From assembly GCA_035948135.1 (NCBI GenBank), contig DASZJL010000116.1, positions 1 to 64,000 of the forward strand: a DNA stretch of 64,000 bases, written 5' to 3'. Under the pieces are notes generated by a model that was not told the DNA's origin, made no database searches, and saw only the letters and a program-made list of their open reading frames with translations. This DNA comes from CADDZP01 sp035948135 (lineage in GTDB: Bacteria; Actinomycetota; Acidimicrobiia; Acidimicrobiales; AC-14). Of this stretch, positions 47,906 through 57,124 are shown piece after piece; the stretch's first letter is position 1, and the number at the start of each line of letters is the position of its first letter. Both the position numbers and the translations under genes were made by a program.

Positions 47906-50799
47906 GACCGCGTCCCTCCGTTCGAGGCCACGGCCGCGACCGGCCGCTGCTTCCGTTGCTCGGGCGCGCCGAGGTAGGACTCGATGACGTGGGGGTCGGC
48001 CAGGACCGCCGCCGGTGCGCCGGTCGCGACCACCTGCCCGAGATCGAGGGCGACGAGCCGGTCGGCCAGGCTGCTGATCAGCGGCATGTCGTGCTCGATG
48101 ACGAGCATGGCGCAGCCGAGGCGGTCGCGGAGGTCCTTGAGCAGCGGCCCGAGTGCTTCCGTTTCGCGCTGCGCGATCCCCGAGGAGGGCTCGTCGAGCA
48201 GGAGGACCGATGGCCGGTGGGCGAGCAGGCAGGTCAGCTCGACGATGCGGCGGGTGCCGGTTGACAGCTCGTTGACGAACTTGTTGCGGAACGCCGTCAG
48301 TCGCATCGTCTCGATGAGCTCGTCGACACCGGCGTGGATCATGCGTTCGGAGTCGGCGACGCGCGGCGGGCCGAGCATGGCCGGGAGCGCCGCTTCGCTC
48401 TCGCCCTCCCGGTGGAGGGCGACCGCCAGGCACTCCGCGACGGTGAGCGCCGGCCACAGCCGCGCGTCCTGGAAGGACCGACCGAGCCCTGCCGTCGCCC
48501 GCGCGGCGGCCCCCAAGCGGGTGACGTCGCGGCCGTGAAGGAGGACGCGACCCGCGTCGGGCACCGAGAAGCCCGAGAGCAGGTCGAAAAGGCTGGTCTT
48601 GCCGGCGCCGTTTGGCCCGATGAACCCCAGGATCTCGCCCGGTTGCACCTCGAAGGACACGCCGTCGACCGCCGTGACGCCGCCGTAGCGCTTGGACAGC
48701 TCAACTGCGGCCAACGGGACGACCTCGCCATCCTCGGGCTTCGGACCACGGACGGGCTTCCGCGGGGCCGCCGCCTTACCGTTCCCGCCGTTCGCGTTTG
48801 CCGTGCCTTGGAGGAATACCGCGCGCAAGATGTCGGGACGCTCGAGCAGCTCCGCCGTCGGCCCCGAGAACCGCACCTCGCCCTTCTCCATGAAGACCGC
48901 TCGCTCCGCCAGGTCCAGGGCGGTGTTCACCGACTGCTCGACGAGCACGATGGTCGTCCCGCGCGAGTGGATGGCGCGCAGGATGTCGACCAGCTGCTGC
49001 ACGAGGACCGGCGCCAGGCCCAGCGAGAGTTCGTCGACGAGCAGCAGCTTGGGCTCGGCAATGAAGGCCTGGGCCAGGGAGAGCATCTGCTGCTCGCCGC
49101 CCGAGAGGTCGCCCGCGAGCGTGTCCCAGCGCTCGCGGAGGACGGGGAAGTAACCCAGCACGCGCTCGACGGCGTCGTCGAGGTAGCGCTTGTCCTTACG
49201 GAACTGCCAACCCGCAACCTTCAGGTTGTCGGCGACCGTGACGGTGGGGAAGACGCCTCGGCCTCCGGGCACGTGCATGACGCCGAGGCGCGCACAGGCC
49301 ATGGGGTCGGCGTGGGTGATGTCCCGGCCGTCGAAGGAGACGGCGCCTGCCGCGGGGTCGACCAGGCCGGTGATGGCCTTGAGGAACGTCGACTTGCCCG
49401 CCCCGTTGGTGCCGAGGAGGGCGACCATCTCTCCCTCGTGGACTTCGAAGTCGACGCCAAACAACACCTGGACGCCGCCGTAGCCGGCGTCCACCCCTCG
49501 ACACGACAGCAGGGCCGGCGACTCGATCGCCTCGGTGAGGCGCCCGGCCCGGGCCACGTCCGCCTCGATCGTCCGGCGCACGCTCGCCTGGATGAGCCCG
49601 CCGACGACGACGACGGCGGAGAGGATGGCGAACGCGGTACGCGGCCCATTGGCGTCGTTGATGGCGCCGATCAGGACCGAGACGGTGATGCCTCCCAGCG
49701 CGTAGAAGAACAGCGACCAGCCGTAGGCCTGCGAACGCACTCGCGGGGCGACAACCGCCGACACCAACGTCGTGTACGCGGGCAGGTACCCGAAGGCGCC
49801 GATGCTCAGCACCGTCGCGGCCGCCGCCGACAGCGCGAACACGGGTACCGCCGCCATGACCAGGATCCCGACGCCGAACTCGACGATCATCAGGCCGTTG
49901 ATCACCGGCAACCGGCGAAGCCGGCCCGCCCGCATGGCGCGTTGGGTCAGCCACCCGCCCACGACGATCCCGGCGAGGCCGCCGACGCCGTAGAGGCCGG
50001 TCAGCAGCCCTCGGACGGTGTCGCCCGTGTGGTACACGTCCTTGAAGAAGGTGGAGAGGATCGTCACGAACGGGATCGTGCCGCCGCCGAACAGGAAGGC
50101 CGCCCCCCACGTGCGCCGCAGGCTGGCCACGGCGCGGATGCGGCGGTAGCCCTCGAGGATCGACCCGTGCTCCTCGCCCGCCGCCTCGAGGCCCTGCGAC
50201 GCGCCCCGGGCCGGCTCCCGCAAGACCGCGAGGGCGGCGAAGGCGAGGACGACTGTCGGCACGGCCAGGATCACGAAGGCGGCCCGCCAGTCCGACACGG
50301 CCGCGATGGCTCCCGCCAGCGGACCGCCGAGCAACAGAAGGCCCTGGGCGCCGGTGCGGTAGACGCCGAAGACGGCGCCAATGACGCGGGGCGGGTAGTA
50401 GTCCGACAACAGGCTCGGGGAGATGGTCTCCGCGCTCAGCAGCCCGATCCCGCCCACCAGGCGGGCGAAGACCAGCACGAGCAGCACGGGGGCAAGCCCC
50501 GAGACCAGCGCGGTGGCGCCCCAGAGGAAAGCCGCGGCCACTGTGAGCCTGACACGATTGCGGCGGTCGCCGTAATAGCCGAGAACCACGGCGAAGAAGA
50601 TCGGAACCGCGGCGGTCAGCGAGGCGATGACCGTGATCGTGCCGCTCGACACCCCGAACGTGTGCCGGATGTCGGGCGCGAGCACGCCGAAGGCGACCAG
50701 GTCGAAGTACTGGACCCCGGCCAGGCCGACGAGCAGGGCCAGCGGGACGACGCCGGCGGGCCCGAGGTCGGCGACGAACGCCTTGACGCGCTCTTTCAT
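47902..50799 (-). CDS. MFS transporter fused to two Liv ABC ATPases (MFS-LivF-LivG)
   Basis: A 965-residue chimera. Residues ~15-405 are a 12-helix major facilitator with GYYGDRRNRVRL in the loop 2-3 position. Then comes a LivF-like ATPase (Walker A GTNGAGKS 463-470, LSGGEQ 565-570, LLLVDE, VEQ), a charged linker (665-695), and a LivG-like ATPase (Walker A GPNGAGKT 728-735, signature LSTGTRRIVEL 845-855, LLLDEP, H-loop EHD). The linker GGNGKAAAPRKPVRGPKPED has no transmembrane segment. All domains are in one open frame with no sign of frameshift. ATG 50799 overlaps the permease stop. The MFS part may add its own export or import path or anchor the ATPases. Confidence 0.88.
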   Translation of the reverse strand: MKERVKAFVADLGPAGVVPLALLVGLAGVQYFDLVAFGVLAPDIRHTFGVSSGTITVIASLTAAVPIFFAVVLGYYGDRRNRVRLTVAAAFLWGATALVSGLAPVLLVLVFARLVGGIGLLSAETISPSLLSDYYPPRVIGAVFGVYRTGAQGLLLLGGPLAGAIAAVSDWRAAFVILAVPTVVLAFAALAVLREPARGASQGLEAAGEEHGSILEGYRRIRAVASLRRTWGAAFLFGGGTIPFVTILSTFFKDVYHTGDTVRGLLTGLYGVGGLAGIVVGGWLTQRAMRAGRLRRLPVINGLMIVEFGVGILVMAAVPVFALSAAAATVLSIGAFGYLPAYTTLVSAVVAPRVRSQAYGWSLFFYALGGITVSVLIGAINDANGPRTAFAILSAVVVVGGLIQASVRRTIEADVARAGRLTEAIESPALLSCRGVDAGYGGVQVLFGVDFEVHEGEMVALLGTNGAGKSTFLKAITGLVDPAAGAVSFDGRDITHADPMACARLGVMHVPGGRGVFPTVTVADNLKVAGWQFRKDKRYLDDAVERVLGYFPVLRERWDTLAGDLSGGEQQMLSLAQAFIAEPKLLLVDELSLGLAPVLVQQLVDILRAIHSRGTTIVLVEQSVNTALDLAERAVFMEKGEVRFSGPTAELLERPDILRAVFLQGTANANGGNGKAAAPRKPVRGPKPEDGEVVPLAAVELSKRYGGVTAVDGVSFEVQPGEILGFIGPNGAGKTSLFDLLSGFSVPDAGRVLLHGRDVTRLGAAARATAGLGRSFQDARLWPALTVAECLAVALHREGESEAALPAMLGPPRVADSERMIHAGVDELIETMRLTAFRNKFVNELSTGTRRIVELTCLLAHRPSVLLLDEPSSGIAQRETEALGPLLKDLRDRLGCAMLVIEHDMPLISSLADRLVALDLGQVVATGAPAAVLADPHVIESYLGAPEQRKQRPVAAVASNGGTRS

Positions 50800-52907
50800 G
50801 TCCGGCCTCCCGCCGCGGACGCGAGCACGGGCGCGGGCTCGGCCGGTGCCTCCGCAGCGTCCGCAACGAGGCTGGGAACCACGAGGCCTCGGCGGCTGGC
50901 GATCAGCCGCAGGATGTCGTCGCGCACCCGGTAGACGAGCTCGCCCAGCCCGCCCGGCAAGAACATCAGCAGCACCACGATCCCCGCGCCGGTCGCGATC
51001 ACCGACCACCCCGCGGGCAGCAGGTACTGCGCGCCGTAGACGTACACCGCGCCGAGCACGGCGCCGGGTACCGACCCGAGGCCGCCGATGACGACCATGG
51101 TGAAGAACACCAGCCCCTGCTCGGCGTTGAAGGACGTGAAGTTGAAAGCCTGCTGGTGGATGACGAACAGGCCGCCCGCGAACCCGGCGATGGCGCCGGA
51201 CAACGCGAACGCCACCAGATTCGTCCGCGTGGTGTCGATGGCGAAGGCCTGCGCGGCCAGTCGGTTCTCCTTGCCCGCGATCATGGCGCGCCCGGCGTGG
51301 CTGTTGCGCAGCCCACGCACGGCGGTGAGCACGACGGCCAGCGCGACCAGACACAGGAAGTACATCTGCCGGTCGGACTCGATGGCGATGCGCCCGAAGA
51401 GCGGGAGCCGCGGGACGGGGCCCGCCGTGCTGGCGAACCACGGGAAGTACTTAGGGACGAGGAAGTAGTCGGCCGAGGTGACGGCGAAGGCGATCGTCAC
51501 CACGGCCAGGAACGGCCCGCTGATGCGCAGCGCGGGCAGCCCGATGATGACCGCGAAGGCGGCCGCTACGAGCGCGCCGGCCGCCAGGGCCAGGAACAGA
51601 TCGGCGCCGTGACGGGTGATCAGAACGCCGGTGGTCGCGCCCCCGAAGCCCATGAACGCCACCTGCCCCAACGAGATGTGCCCGGCCCACCCAGTCAGGA
51701 CCGCGAGGGAGCAGGCGACGATGGCGTAGATCAGGATCAGCGCCGCGAGCTGCGTGTTCGCAGGTGTGAGGAGGTAGGGAAGGCCGATCGCGATGGCAAG
51801 GACCACGAGTCCGAAGGCGCGCCGGCCGCGCCGCACAACGGGGAGATCGGCGAGCTCAGCCGGTACGGGGCGCACGGGCTTCACGGCCTGCCAGGTTGCG
51901 ATGCCGCTGTCGGCCGCCCGCGTCAGGCGGTCCTTTCGGAAGAGGAGGACGGCCAGGATGACGGCCAGCAGGGCGGCGTCTACGTACGTGCTGCTGCGGA
52001 AGGTCCACGCCCCCAGCTGGTCGACGACGCCGAGCCCAACCGCGGCCGCGACCGTGACAGGGAGGCTGGTCATGCCGCCGATGACCGCCGCCGTCAGCGT
52101 CATCAGAAGCAGGGGAAGGCCGCCGCTGGAGACGCTGGTGAACGACGAGAAGCCGAGGACCGGCACCCGCAGCAGCACCGCCAGCGCCGACAGCACGCCG
52201 GCCGTCGTCCAGATGATCGTCGACAGGCGCGACACCGGCACCGCGAGGAGTCGGGCCCGGTCGGTGTTGTCGGCCGCGGCGCGGATGGCGACGCCGTAGT
52301 TCGTGTAACGCAGGAACCAGGCGAGGACACCGAGGACCAGAGGGACGACGACGACGGCCACCACGTGGTTGGCGTTGAACACCACCGGGAAGACGGTGAA
52401 GTGCGTGCGGAAGGGCGTCGTGAACGTCCCGGCGTTGCGGGCGTGGTTCCACTCGAGCGGGATCACCACGCTGAGGCCGTTGAGGACCTGGGCCAGGCCG
52501 ATGGTCACGACGGCCACGATCAGGCGCGGGGCGTTCCCGAACCGGCGGATCACCGTCACCTCGAGCACCGCGGCGATGACGGCCGCCAGCACCACGCCCG
52601 CCGCGATCGAGACGAAGTAGTTGACGTGCTCCTGGATGTGGAGCTCGATGGCCACGACCGCCGCCACCGACCCGAACTCGGCCGCCGCGAAGTTCACCAC
52701 GCGGTTGGCGCGGTACACGAGGACGATCGCGACCGCGACCAGCGAGTTGATGAGGCCGAAGACCAGACCAGCCAGGAGCACGCCCCCGGGCGCCCCGTGG
52801 GCCAACACGGCGTTGAGCACGGCCCACACGACAAAGAGGGACGCGCCGCCCACGACGACCCTTACGGCGGCGCCGGCGCCACGGCCCTGGAGGCGCGATC
52901 GGTTCAC
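50796..52907 (-). CDS. Fused LivH-LivM permease of Liv system 2
   Basis: A 703-residue membrane protein. LivH-like half: GLVFGLINSLVAVAIVLVYR, NFAAAEFGSVAAVVA. After a linker (TWQAVKPVRPVPAELADLPV), the LivM-like half: TGWAGHISLGQVAFMGFGGA, LPALRISGPFLAVVTIAFAV. GTG 52907 follows AGGAGA, 7 bases after the binding-protein stop. The 3' end overlaps the MFS-ABC gene by ATGA, so the whole importer is translated as a unit. The substrate is unknown. Confidence 0.9.
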   Translation of the reverse strand: MNRSRLQGRGAGAAVRVVVGGASLFVVWAVLNAVLAHGAPGGVLLAGLVFGLINSLVAVAIVLVYRANRVVNFAAAEFGSVAAVVAIELHIQEHVNYFVSIAAGVVLAAVIAAVLEVTVIRRFGNAPRLIVAVVTIGLAQVLNGLSVVIPLEWNHARNAGTFTTPFRTHFTVFPVVFNANHVVAVVVVPLVLGVLAWFLRYTNYGVAIRAAADNTDRARLLAVPVSRLSTIIWTTAGVLSALAVLLRVPVLGFSSFTSVSSGGLPLLLMTLTAAVIGGMTSLPVTVAAAVGLGVVDQLGAWTFRSSTYVDAALLAVILAVLLFRKDRLTRAADSGIATWQAVKPVRPVPAELADLPVVRRGRRAFGLVVLAIAIGLPYLLTPANTQLAALILIYAIVACSLAVLTGWAGHISLGQVAFMGFGGATTGVLITRHGADLFLALAAGALVAAAFAVIIGLPALRISGPFLAVVTIAFAVTSADYFLVPKYFPWFASTAGPVPRLPLFGRIAIESDRQMYFLCLVALAVVLTAVRGLRNSHAGRAMIAGKENRLAAQAFAIDTTRTNLVAFALSGAIAGFAGGLFVIHQQAFNFTSFNAEQGLVFFTMVVIGGLGSVPGAVLGAVYVYGAQYLLPAGWSVIATGAGIVVLLMFLPGGLGELVYRVRDDILRLIASRRGLVVPSLVADAAEAPAEPAPVLASAAGGRT

Positions 52908-52913
52908 GGTCTC

Positions 52914-54764
52914 CTACGGGTAGACGGGAGGCTGCTCGGTGTTGTACTCGCCCAAGCGGAACCGGCGCCCGTTGTAGACCTCGACGTAGGTACCCGGCTG
53001 GTTGTTGAGCTGGGACGTCTTCGAGCCGTCCCAATAGATCACGCGCGAGTCGATGATGCCGGTGTGGGCCGTGCCGAAGTTCCACGTGCCGTTGGGACTG
53101 TTGGAGCCCCCGAACTGGGGAAGCTGGTGGGTCCCGGCCTTGACGTTCGTGGGGTTCAGAACGGGCCCGGCGGCCTGGAGCTGGTCATAGATCCAGATCA
53201 GCTCGAAGTAGTCCACGGCGGAACTGACGTTGAGCGGAACGCCCGCGGCCTTGGTGGCCTGCGCGACCTCGCCGTTGGGGTCGAGGAACTTGGCGCTGCT
53301 TCCGAGTTGGGACAGCCCGAAGAGACGGCCCCGGACCACGGTCTGGTCCCAGAGTTGCGCCCAGTTGTCCTGGTCGGTGAGGGCCACGCCCGTGAGCATC
53401 CACTCGGGGAAGTAGTTCTGCCGGTGGGCAGCCTGCGACAGGAAGATCGGGGCGATGGGATCGGTGAGGAGCACGACTGTGGTGTCACGGTCGGCCGCGA
53501 ACTGGGTGATCGCCTTCTGCGAGTCCTGCGGCGCCTGCGAGATGTCGAGCGCGTACTGGTACTCGTCGAAGCGGTTCGAGGCCATGTGGTACTTGGTCTC
53601 GGCGTCGTGGATCATTCCCGCCGCGCACCCGGAGTAGCCGGCGTTGTTCGGCACGTAGATGGCGAACTTGCGCTGGGTGTTCTGCATGTTGATCGGCCCG
53701 TCCATCCCCGCCCACTTGGCGGGGAAGGGCGCCATCTGCTTGCCGATGAACTCACCCGCCTCCTGATCGCCGAGCGTGCAGTTCGTCGTGATCGCCCACA
53801 CGTAGGGGTCCATGGACTGGTACTCGGACTCGGGGTAATAGAGCGCGCCCTGGCCGATGTAGACGTGGTAATGCGCCGCGCATTGGGAGAAGGGTTCGGA
53901 CTCCCACGGGCCCTGGAAGTTGATGTCGCTGAAGGCGTGGAGGCTGTTGGCGACGTTGTCGGCGTCGGCGCAGGCCGCCGCCTGCCCGTTGCCGAGGTTC
54001 TCGTCGTTCCCGTTGCCCTTGCCGTTGAAGTCGACGAGGTTGACATGTCGCCCGTAGAGCTCGAAGTTCTTGTTGAAGTAGGTGACGAGGGCCTTGATGT
54101 AGGTCTCGTTGGTGGTCGGGTCGACGCCACCCGCGTCCAGCACGAGGGCGTTGACGGCGACGGAGTTGGCGCCCTGGGAGTCGGAGTTGTGGCGCAGGGC
54201 GATGGTGATGGTGTCACCGGAGACGCCGTTGTACGTCGCGCCGCCGTTGTTACCGGCGAACTTGGCGACGCAGGGAGCGGCGTACTGCGAGAAGGGCAAC
54301 TGGCTCACGCCCGGATGGCAGGGCACTCCGCCGACGGTCACGCCCGTGCCGGCCTGCACGGCGCCGACCGGCCCACCCCGAGCTGAGCCCGCTGGGCCCG
54401 CCGCGGGCCCGCTCCCGACGCCGCCACTGGCCGCGGACCCCCCGGGCCCACCGGCCGGCCCCGTCGCCGCCGCCGCGGTGGCGTCGTTCGATGCGTTGGC
54501 ACCCTGGCCAGCCCCCCCGTAGGCGCCGGTCCCGGTTCCCCCCGCCGCGACGGTGCTCTTGCCGCCGACCGTGGGCAGGATGGCGAGGGCGAGCAGGCCG
54601 ATGGCGCCGACGACATAGATGGCCGCGTACCGGCGGAGGTGGTAGGCGACTCGAAGGGAACGGCGTGCGAAAGGATCGTCGACCGACCCGATGGTCTCGG
54701 CCTGCTCGCGAAGCGACGCCGCCATCCGCTGCTTGCCCAACAGCGGCGCCTTCGTGTCAGCCAT
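52914..54764 (-). CDS. Large membrane-anchored Liv-type substrate-binding protein 3
   Basis: A 616-residue binding protein. A ~45-residue cytoplasmic start leads to one uncleaved-looking helix (YAAIYVVGAIGLLALAILP, about 46-66), then a ~70-residue Gly/Ala/Ser/Pro linker and a binding domain. It is much larger than LivK (~370), with ICNQ-like inserts absent and features GVSGDTITIALRHNSDSQGA, YYPESEYQSMDPYVWAITTN and WIYDQLQAAGP. There is no lipobox, so it is anchored by the helix and not by a lipid. ATG 54764 follows AGGGGAAC, 32 bases from the first GGTGACA palindrome. Confidence 0.82.
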   Translation of the reverse strand: MADTKAPLLGKQRMAASLREQAETIGSVDDPFARRSLRVAYHLRRYAAIYVVGAIGLLALAILPTVGGKSTVAAGGTGTGAYGGAGQGANASNDATAAAATGPAGGPGGSAASGGVGSGPAAGPAGSARGGPVGAVQAGTGVTVGGVPCHPGVSQLPFSQYAAPCVAKFAGNNGGATYNGVSGDTITIALRHNSDSQGANSVAVNALVLDAGGVDPTTNETYIKALVTYFNKNFELYGRHVNLVDFNGKGNGNDENLGNGQAAACADADNVANSLHAFSDINFQGPWESEPFSQCAAHYHVYIGQGALYYPESEYQSMDPYVWAITTNCTLGDQEAGEFIGKQMAPFPAKWAGMDGPINMQNTQRKFAIYVPNNAGYSGCAAGMIHDAETKYHMASNRFDEYQYALDISQAPQDSQKAITQFAADRDTTVVLLTDPIAPIFLSQAAHRQNYFPEWMLTGVALTDQDNWAQLWDQTVVRGRLFGLSQLGSSAKFLDPNGEVAQATKAAGVPLNVSSAVDYFELIWIYDQLQAAGPVLNPTNVKAGTHQLPQFGGSNSPNGTWNFGTAHTGIIDSRVIYWDGSKTSQLNNQPGTYVEVYNGRRFRLGEYNTEQPPVYP

Positions 54765-54796
54765 TCACGTTCCCCTTGGCCGGCCGGATCCTCTAT

Positions 54797-54836
54797 GGTG
54801 ACGTCCTGTCACCAGCCTTGGTGACAGAATGACACC
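54797..54836. promoter_or_regulatory. Paired TetR-type operators, GGTGACA palindromes (locus 2)
   Basis: Site 1 GGTGACGTCCTGTCACC at 54797-54813 and site 2 GGTGACAGAATGACACC at 54820-54836, centres 23 bases apart. They sit between the divergent Liv binding-protein gene and the TetR gene, whose ATG abuts site 2. The 40-base block is about 90% like the block at 45801-45840. The TetR gene is the most likely binder, with autoregulation. Confidence 0.78.
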
Positions 54837-55496
54837 ATGGCCCGCAGGAGCGCAAGGGAGCCCGACCTGACCGACGCAGCAGCGGTCGAGCCCGTGCGCC
54901 TGGCCGCCGCCGACCGCCGTGACGCGCTCATCGACGCGGCGGCCGAGCTGGTGGCCGCCGGCGACGTCGAGTCGGTCTCGATGGACGCCGTGGCCGAGCG
55001 GGCGGGCGTCAGCCGGCCGCTCGTGTACAAGCACTTCGGCAACCGCAGCGAGCTGCTCGCGGCCGTGTATCGACGCGAGTCGGCGCTGCTCCACGCCGAG
55101 CTCACCGCCGACGTCAGCGCCGCGGACACGCTCGAGGAGACGTTCCGCGCCCTGATCCACGGGGCGCTCCGCGCCCAGGCCACCCGGGGCGCAACATTCG
55201 CAGCCCTGCGAGCCGCCGGGCTTCGCACCCGTGAGCGGAGAGAGGAGCAGCGCCGGCGCGACCGCACGACGTTGCGCTTCTTCGCGTCGCAGGCCGTGCA
55301 CGAGTTCGACCTCGATCCGCCGCAGGCGAAGGCGGCCGTCGCCATCCTGCTGGGCGCCATCGACGCGGCCCTGGCGCAGTGGCGAACCCGACCGACGGCC
55401 GAGCACGCCGCGCTGCTCGAGGACACCTACGTCTTGGTGGCGATGGGCGGACTCGACCGGCTGGCGCGGGAAGGCGACACGGAGACGCGGGGATAG
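54837..55496 (+). CDS. TetR-family transcriptional regulator 2
   Basis: A 219-residue regulator. The DNA-binding region is AAELVAAGDVESVSMDAVAE with the recognition helix ERAGVSRPLVYKHFGNRSEL. The C-terminal domain is all-alpha with an Arg-rich turn (RTRERREEQRRRDRTT). ATG 54837 directly follows operator site 2, so the transcript may start at the ATG. It probably represses itself, the Liv system 2 operon and the amidohydrolase/lipoprotein pair, with an acyl-CoA or imported acid as a plausible ligand. It is 9 bases upstream of the acyl-CoA synthetase gene. Confidence 0.88.
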   Translation: MARRSAREPDLTDAAAVEPVRLAAADRRDALIDAAAELVAAGDVESVSMDAVAERAGVSRPLVYKHFGNRSELLAAVYRRESALLHAELTADVSAADTLEETFRALIHGALRAQATRGATFAALRAAGLRTRERREEQRRRDRTTLRFFASQAVHEFDLDPPQAKAAVAILLGAIDAALAQWRTRPTAEHAALLEDTYVLVAMGGLDRLAREGDTETRG

Positions 55497-55505
55497 CAGG
55501 GCGTC

Positions 55506-57107
55506 GTGGCCGAGTTCGCGTTCGCCGACGTGTGGGAAGCCGTCGCCCGGGCGCGCGGTGAGGCCACGGCCCAGGTGCAGGGTGGACGGCGCTTCACCTG
55601 GACAGAACTGGACCGGCGGGCCGACGCCCTCGCCGCCGCATTCCTGGCGAGCGGCGTTGCGCAACAGGACAAGGTCGCCAACTACCTCTACAACGGCCCG
55701 GAGTACGTCGAGGCGCTCTTCGGGACGCTCAAGGCCGGACTCGTGCCCGTCAACACCAACTACCGGTACGGCCCCGACGAGTTGACCTACCTCTGGGACA
55801 ACGCCGATGCCGTCGCCGTCGTGTTCGATGCTTCCTTCGCCGATCTGGTCGACCACGTGCGGCCCCGCGTGCCGCGGGTCCGGCTCTGGCTGCAAGTCGG
55901 TGGCGACACCGCGGACTGCGCGCCCTGGGCCGTGCCGTACGAGGACGTGGCGTCGAGGACCGTGGACGGTCCGGTCCGAGCAGCGTGGGGCCGAAGCCCG
56001 GACGACCAGCTCTTCATCTACACCGGCGGCACGACGGGGATGCCGAAGGGCGTCATGTGGCGCCAGGGCACGCTCGGCACCAACCAACCGACTTCCGGTG
56101 CGCCTCCCCCGCCCGAGACGCTGGACCAGGTCGCGGCCCAGTTGTCGGCGAACCCGCCGGTCGTCGTGCCTGCCTGTCCGCTGATGCACGCAACGGGGCT
56201 CGTGACTGCGCTCGCGACACTGCGCCAGGGCGGCTCCATCGTGACGCTCGAAGACCACGGGTTCGACCCTGTCGAGTGCCTCGACGCGGTAGCGCGCGAG
56301 CGCGTCGTGTCCATGTCGATCGTCGGCGACGTCTTCGCCCGACCACTTGTGGAGGCGCTCGACCGCGAGCCGAGTCGATGGGATCTGTCGAGCCTGCGCG
56401 CCATCTTCTCCTCGGGTGTGATGTGGAGCGAGCCCGTCAAGCAGGGCCTGCTGAAGCACAAGCCGTCACTTCTCCTGTTCGACTCCCTCGGGTCGTCCGA
56501 GGCGATGGGGATCGGGCAGGCCGTCTCGACCGGCGACGGTGTGACGGCGACCGCGAGCTTTCGCTTGGGCGAGACGACCCGGGTGGTCACCGACGACGGC
56601 CGTGACGTCGTGCCCGGCTCCGGAGAGGTCGGCATGCTCGCCCGGTCCGGAATGATCCCCGAGGGCTATTACAAGGACGAGGCGAAGACGGCTGCCACCT
56701 TCCGGGTCATCGACGGCGAGCGCTACGTCATCCCGGGGGACTTCGCTTCGGTCGAGCAGGACGGCACGGTCCGTCTCCTCGGGCGGGGATCGCAATGCAT
56801 CAACACTGGCGGGGAGAAGGTCTTCTCGGAGGAGGTCGAAGAGGTCCTCAAGCTGCGAGACGACATCGCCGACGCCGCGGTCGTCGGTGTGCCCGATCCC
56901 AAATGGGGCGAGGCGGTATCGGCGTTGGTCGAACCGACACCAGGCGCGCAGATCGTGGAGACCGACGTCATCGACTACGTCAAGGCGCGGCTGGCCCACT
57001 TCAAAGCTCCCAAGCGTGTCTTCGTCGTGGCGTCGATCGGACGGGCCCCCAGCGGCAAGCTCGACTACCGGCGCCTGCGGGCCGACGCCGTCGCAAGATA
57101 CGAGTAG
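55506..57107 (+). CDS. Acyl-CoA synthetase (FadD-like)
   Basis: A 533-residue adenylate-forming ligase. AMP loop FIYTGGTTGMPKGVMW, A5 DSLGSSEAMG, A7 block YVIPGDFASVEQDGTVRLLG with RGSQCINTGGEKVFSEEVEE, and catalytic Lys in RAPSGKLDYRRL are all present, so it is likely active. It would activate the acid imported by Liv system 2 to a CoA ester. GTG 55506 follows the TetR stop by 9 bases. Confidence 0.9.
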   Translation: MAEFAFADVWEAVARARGEATAQVQGGRRFTWTELDRRADALAAAFLASGVAQQDKVANYLYNGPEYVEALFGTLKAGLVPVNTNYRYGPDELTYLWDNADAVAVVFDASFADLVDHVRPRVPRVRLWLQVGGDTADCAPWAVPYEDVASRTVDGPVRAAWGRSPDDQLFIYTGGTTGMPKGVMWRQGTLGTNQPTSGAPPPPETLDQVAAQLSANPPVVVPACPLMHATGLVTALATLRQGGSIVTLEDHGFDPVECLDAVARERVVSMSIVGDVFARPLVEALDREPSRWDLSSLRAIFSSGVMWSEPVKQGLLKHKPSLLLFDSLGSSEAMGIGQAVSTGDGVTATASFRLGETTRVVTDDGRDVVPGSGEVGMLARSGMIPEGYYKDEAKTAATFRVIDGERYVIPGDFASVEQDGTVRLLGRGSQCINTGGEKVFSEEVEEVLKLRDDIADAAVVGVPDPKWGEAVSALVEPTPGAQIVETDVIDYVKARLAHFKAPKRVFVVASIGRAPSGKLDYRRLRADAVARYE

Positions 57108-57124
57108 GTGGGTGAGATCCGGCG

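Noticed and set aside
49196..50866. Second long minus-strand frame overlapping the MFS fusion
   Set aside because: Arg/Gly/Pro-rich translation typical of a shifted frame in high-GC DNA; the fusion frame has all domain motifs.
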